Shown: positions 63,933-64,000 of the stretch, piece by piece | How the letters are laid out: the number at the start of each line of letters is the position of its first letter | Position numbering within the stretch: position 1 is the first letter of the stretch | From: Acidiphilium acidophilum | Lineage (GTDB): Bacteria > Pseudomonadota > Alphaproteobacteria > Acetobacterales > Acetobacteraceae | NCBI RefSeq assembly: GCF_033842475.1 | Contig: NZ_JAWXYB010000018.1 | Span: forward strand, 1,781,501 to 1,845,500 | Length of the DNA stretch: 64,000 bases | Direction: 5' to 3' | Made by a program: the position numbers and the translations under genes | Notes under the pieces: generated by a model | Told to the model about the DNA's origin: nothing | The model's database searches: none | What the model saw: the letters and a program-made list of their open reading frames with translations, nothing else

Positions 63933-64000
63933 GAACCCACTCCCTTCCCAGGTCAGAGCTTTGCGATCAGGCGCAAAGCAGGTTGCGAAACGGTCGAACG

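Overview
The window is a GC-rich, densely packed chromosomal segment. The gene families and their order (aroA-cmk, a TIGR02300-type FYDLN acid-rich protein, RNase R, L33, purH behind a heparinase-like gene, lnt plus an XRE regulator, rpoN-hpf, GlgX, Flp/Tad pili) point to an alphaproteobacterium, most likely Rhodospirillales/Acetobacteraceae, in or near the acidophilic genera such as Acidiphilium. The placement rests on protein resemblance only. No rRNA, tRNA, CRISPR array or intact transposase was seen.

Layout. 1-12.8 kb: a decayed DUF72 gene; the minus-strand run aroA-cmk-parE; then plus-strand housekeeping genes (FYDLN protein, small conserved protein, CaiB-type CoA transferase, alpha/beta hydrolase, YihY membrane protein, RNase R, S41 protease, L33). 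12.8-16.6 kb: zinc metallopeptidase, a DUF3311/sodium-solute symporter pair and a DUF1275 membrane protein. 16.6-17.6 kb: a gene-poor island with a Cys-rich orphan gene and a perfectly folding 54-base multi-arm inverted repeat. 17.6-30 kb: an exopolysaccharide region (flippase, asparagine-synthase-like amidotransferase, three glycosyltransferases, polysaccharide deacetylase, two FemAB/GNAT-like proteins) ending in two PEP-CTERM proteins, each preceded by a near-consensus sigma-54 promoter. 30-36.7 kb: one minus-strand run of heparinase II/III, galE, glycosyltransferase, creA, purH and a carboxymuconolactone-decarboxylase-family gene. 36.7-41.5 kb: XRE regulator, lnt, the methionine-salvage genes mtnC-mtnD-mtnB and two tandem tatA genes. 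41.8-47 kb: a small membrane protein, acetate transporter, ankyrin-repeat exported protein, a frame-disrupted tspO, a ModE-like regulator divergent from an oxyanion-type binding protein and permease, and an L,D-transpeptidase-like gene. 47-54 kb: glgX, an AceE/transketolase-like enzyme, hpf and rpoN. 54-60 kb: a partial Flp/Tad pilus locus (two Flp pilins, cpaB, cpaE, cpaF, tadB, tadC). 60-64 kb: an exported six-hairpin-like protein, dienelactone hydrolase and ornithine/diaminopimelate-type decarboxylase.

How it fits together. The most coherent system is surface polysaccharide plus PEP-CTERM proteins. Polysaccharide genes sit next to two secreted proteins with the VPEPGS sorting tail, and their sigma-54 promoters link them to RpoN, which is also encoded here. 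The exosortase itself, the polymerase and the PrsK/PrsR-type regulators are not in the window. A second regulatory unit is the ModE-like regulator with a matching inverted-repeat operator in front of a Tat-exported binding protein. The tandem TatA genes could serve that protein and the exported six-hairpin-like protein.
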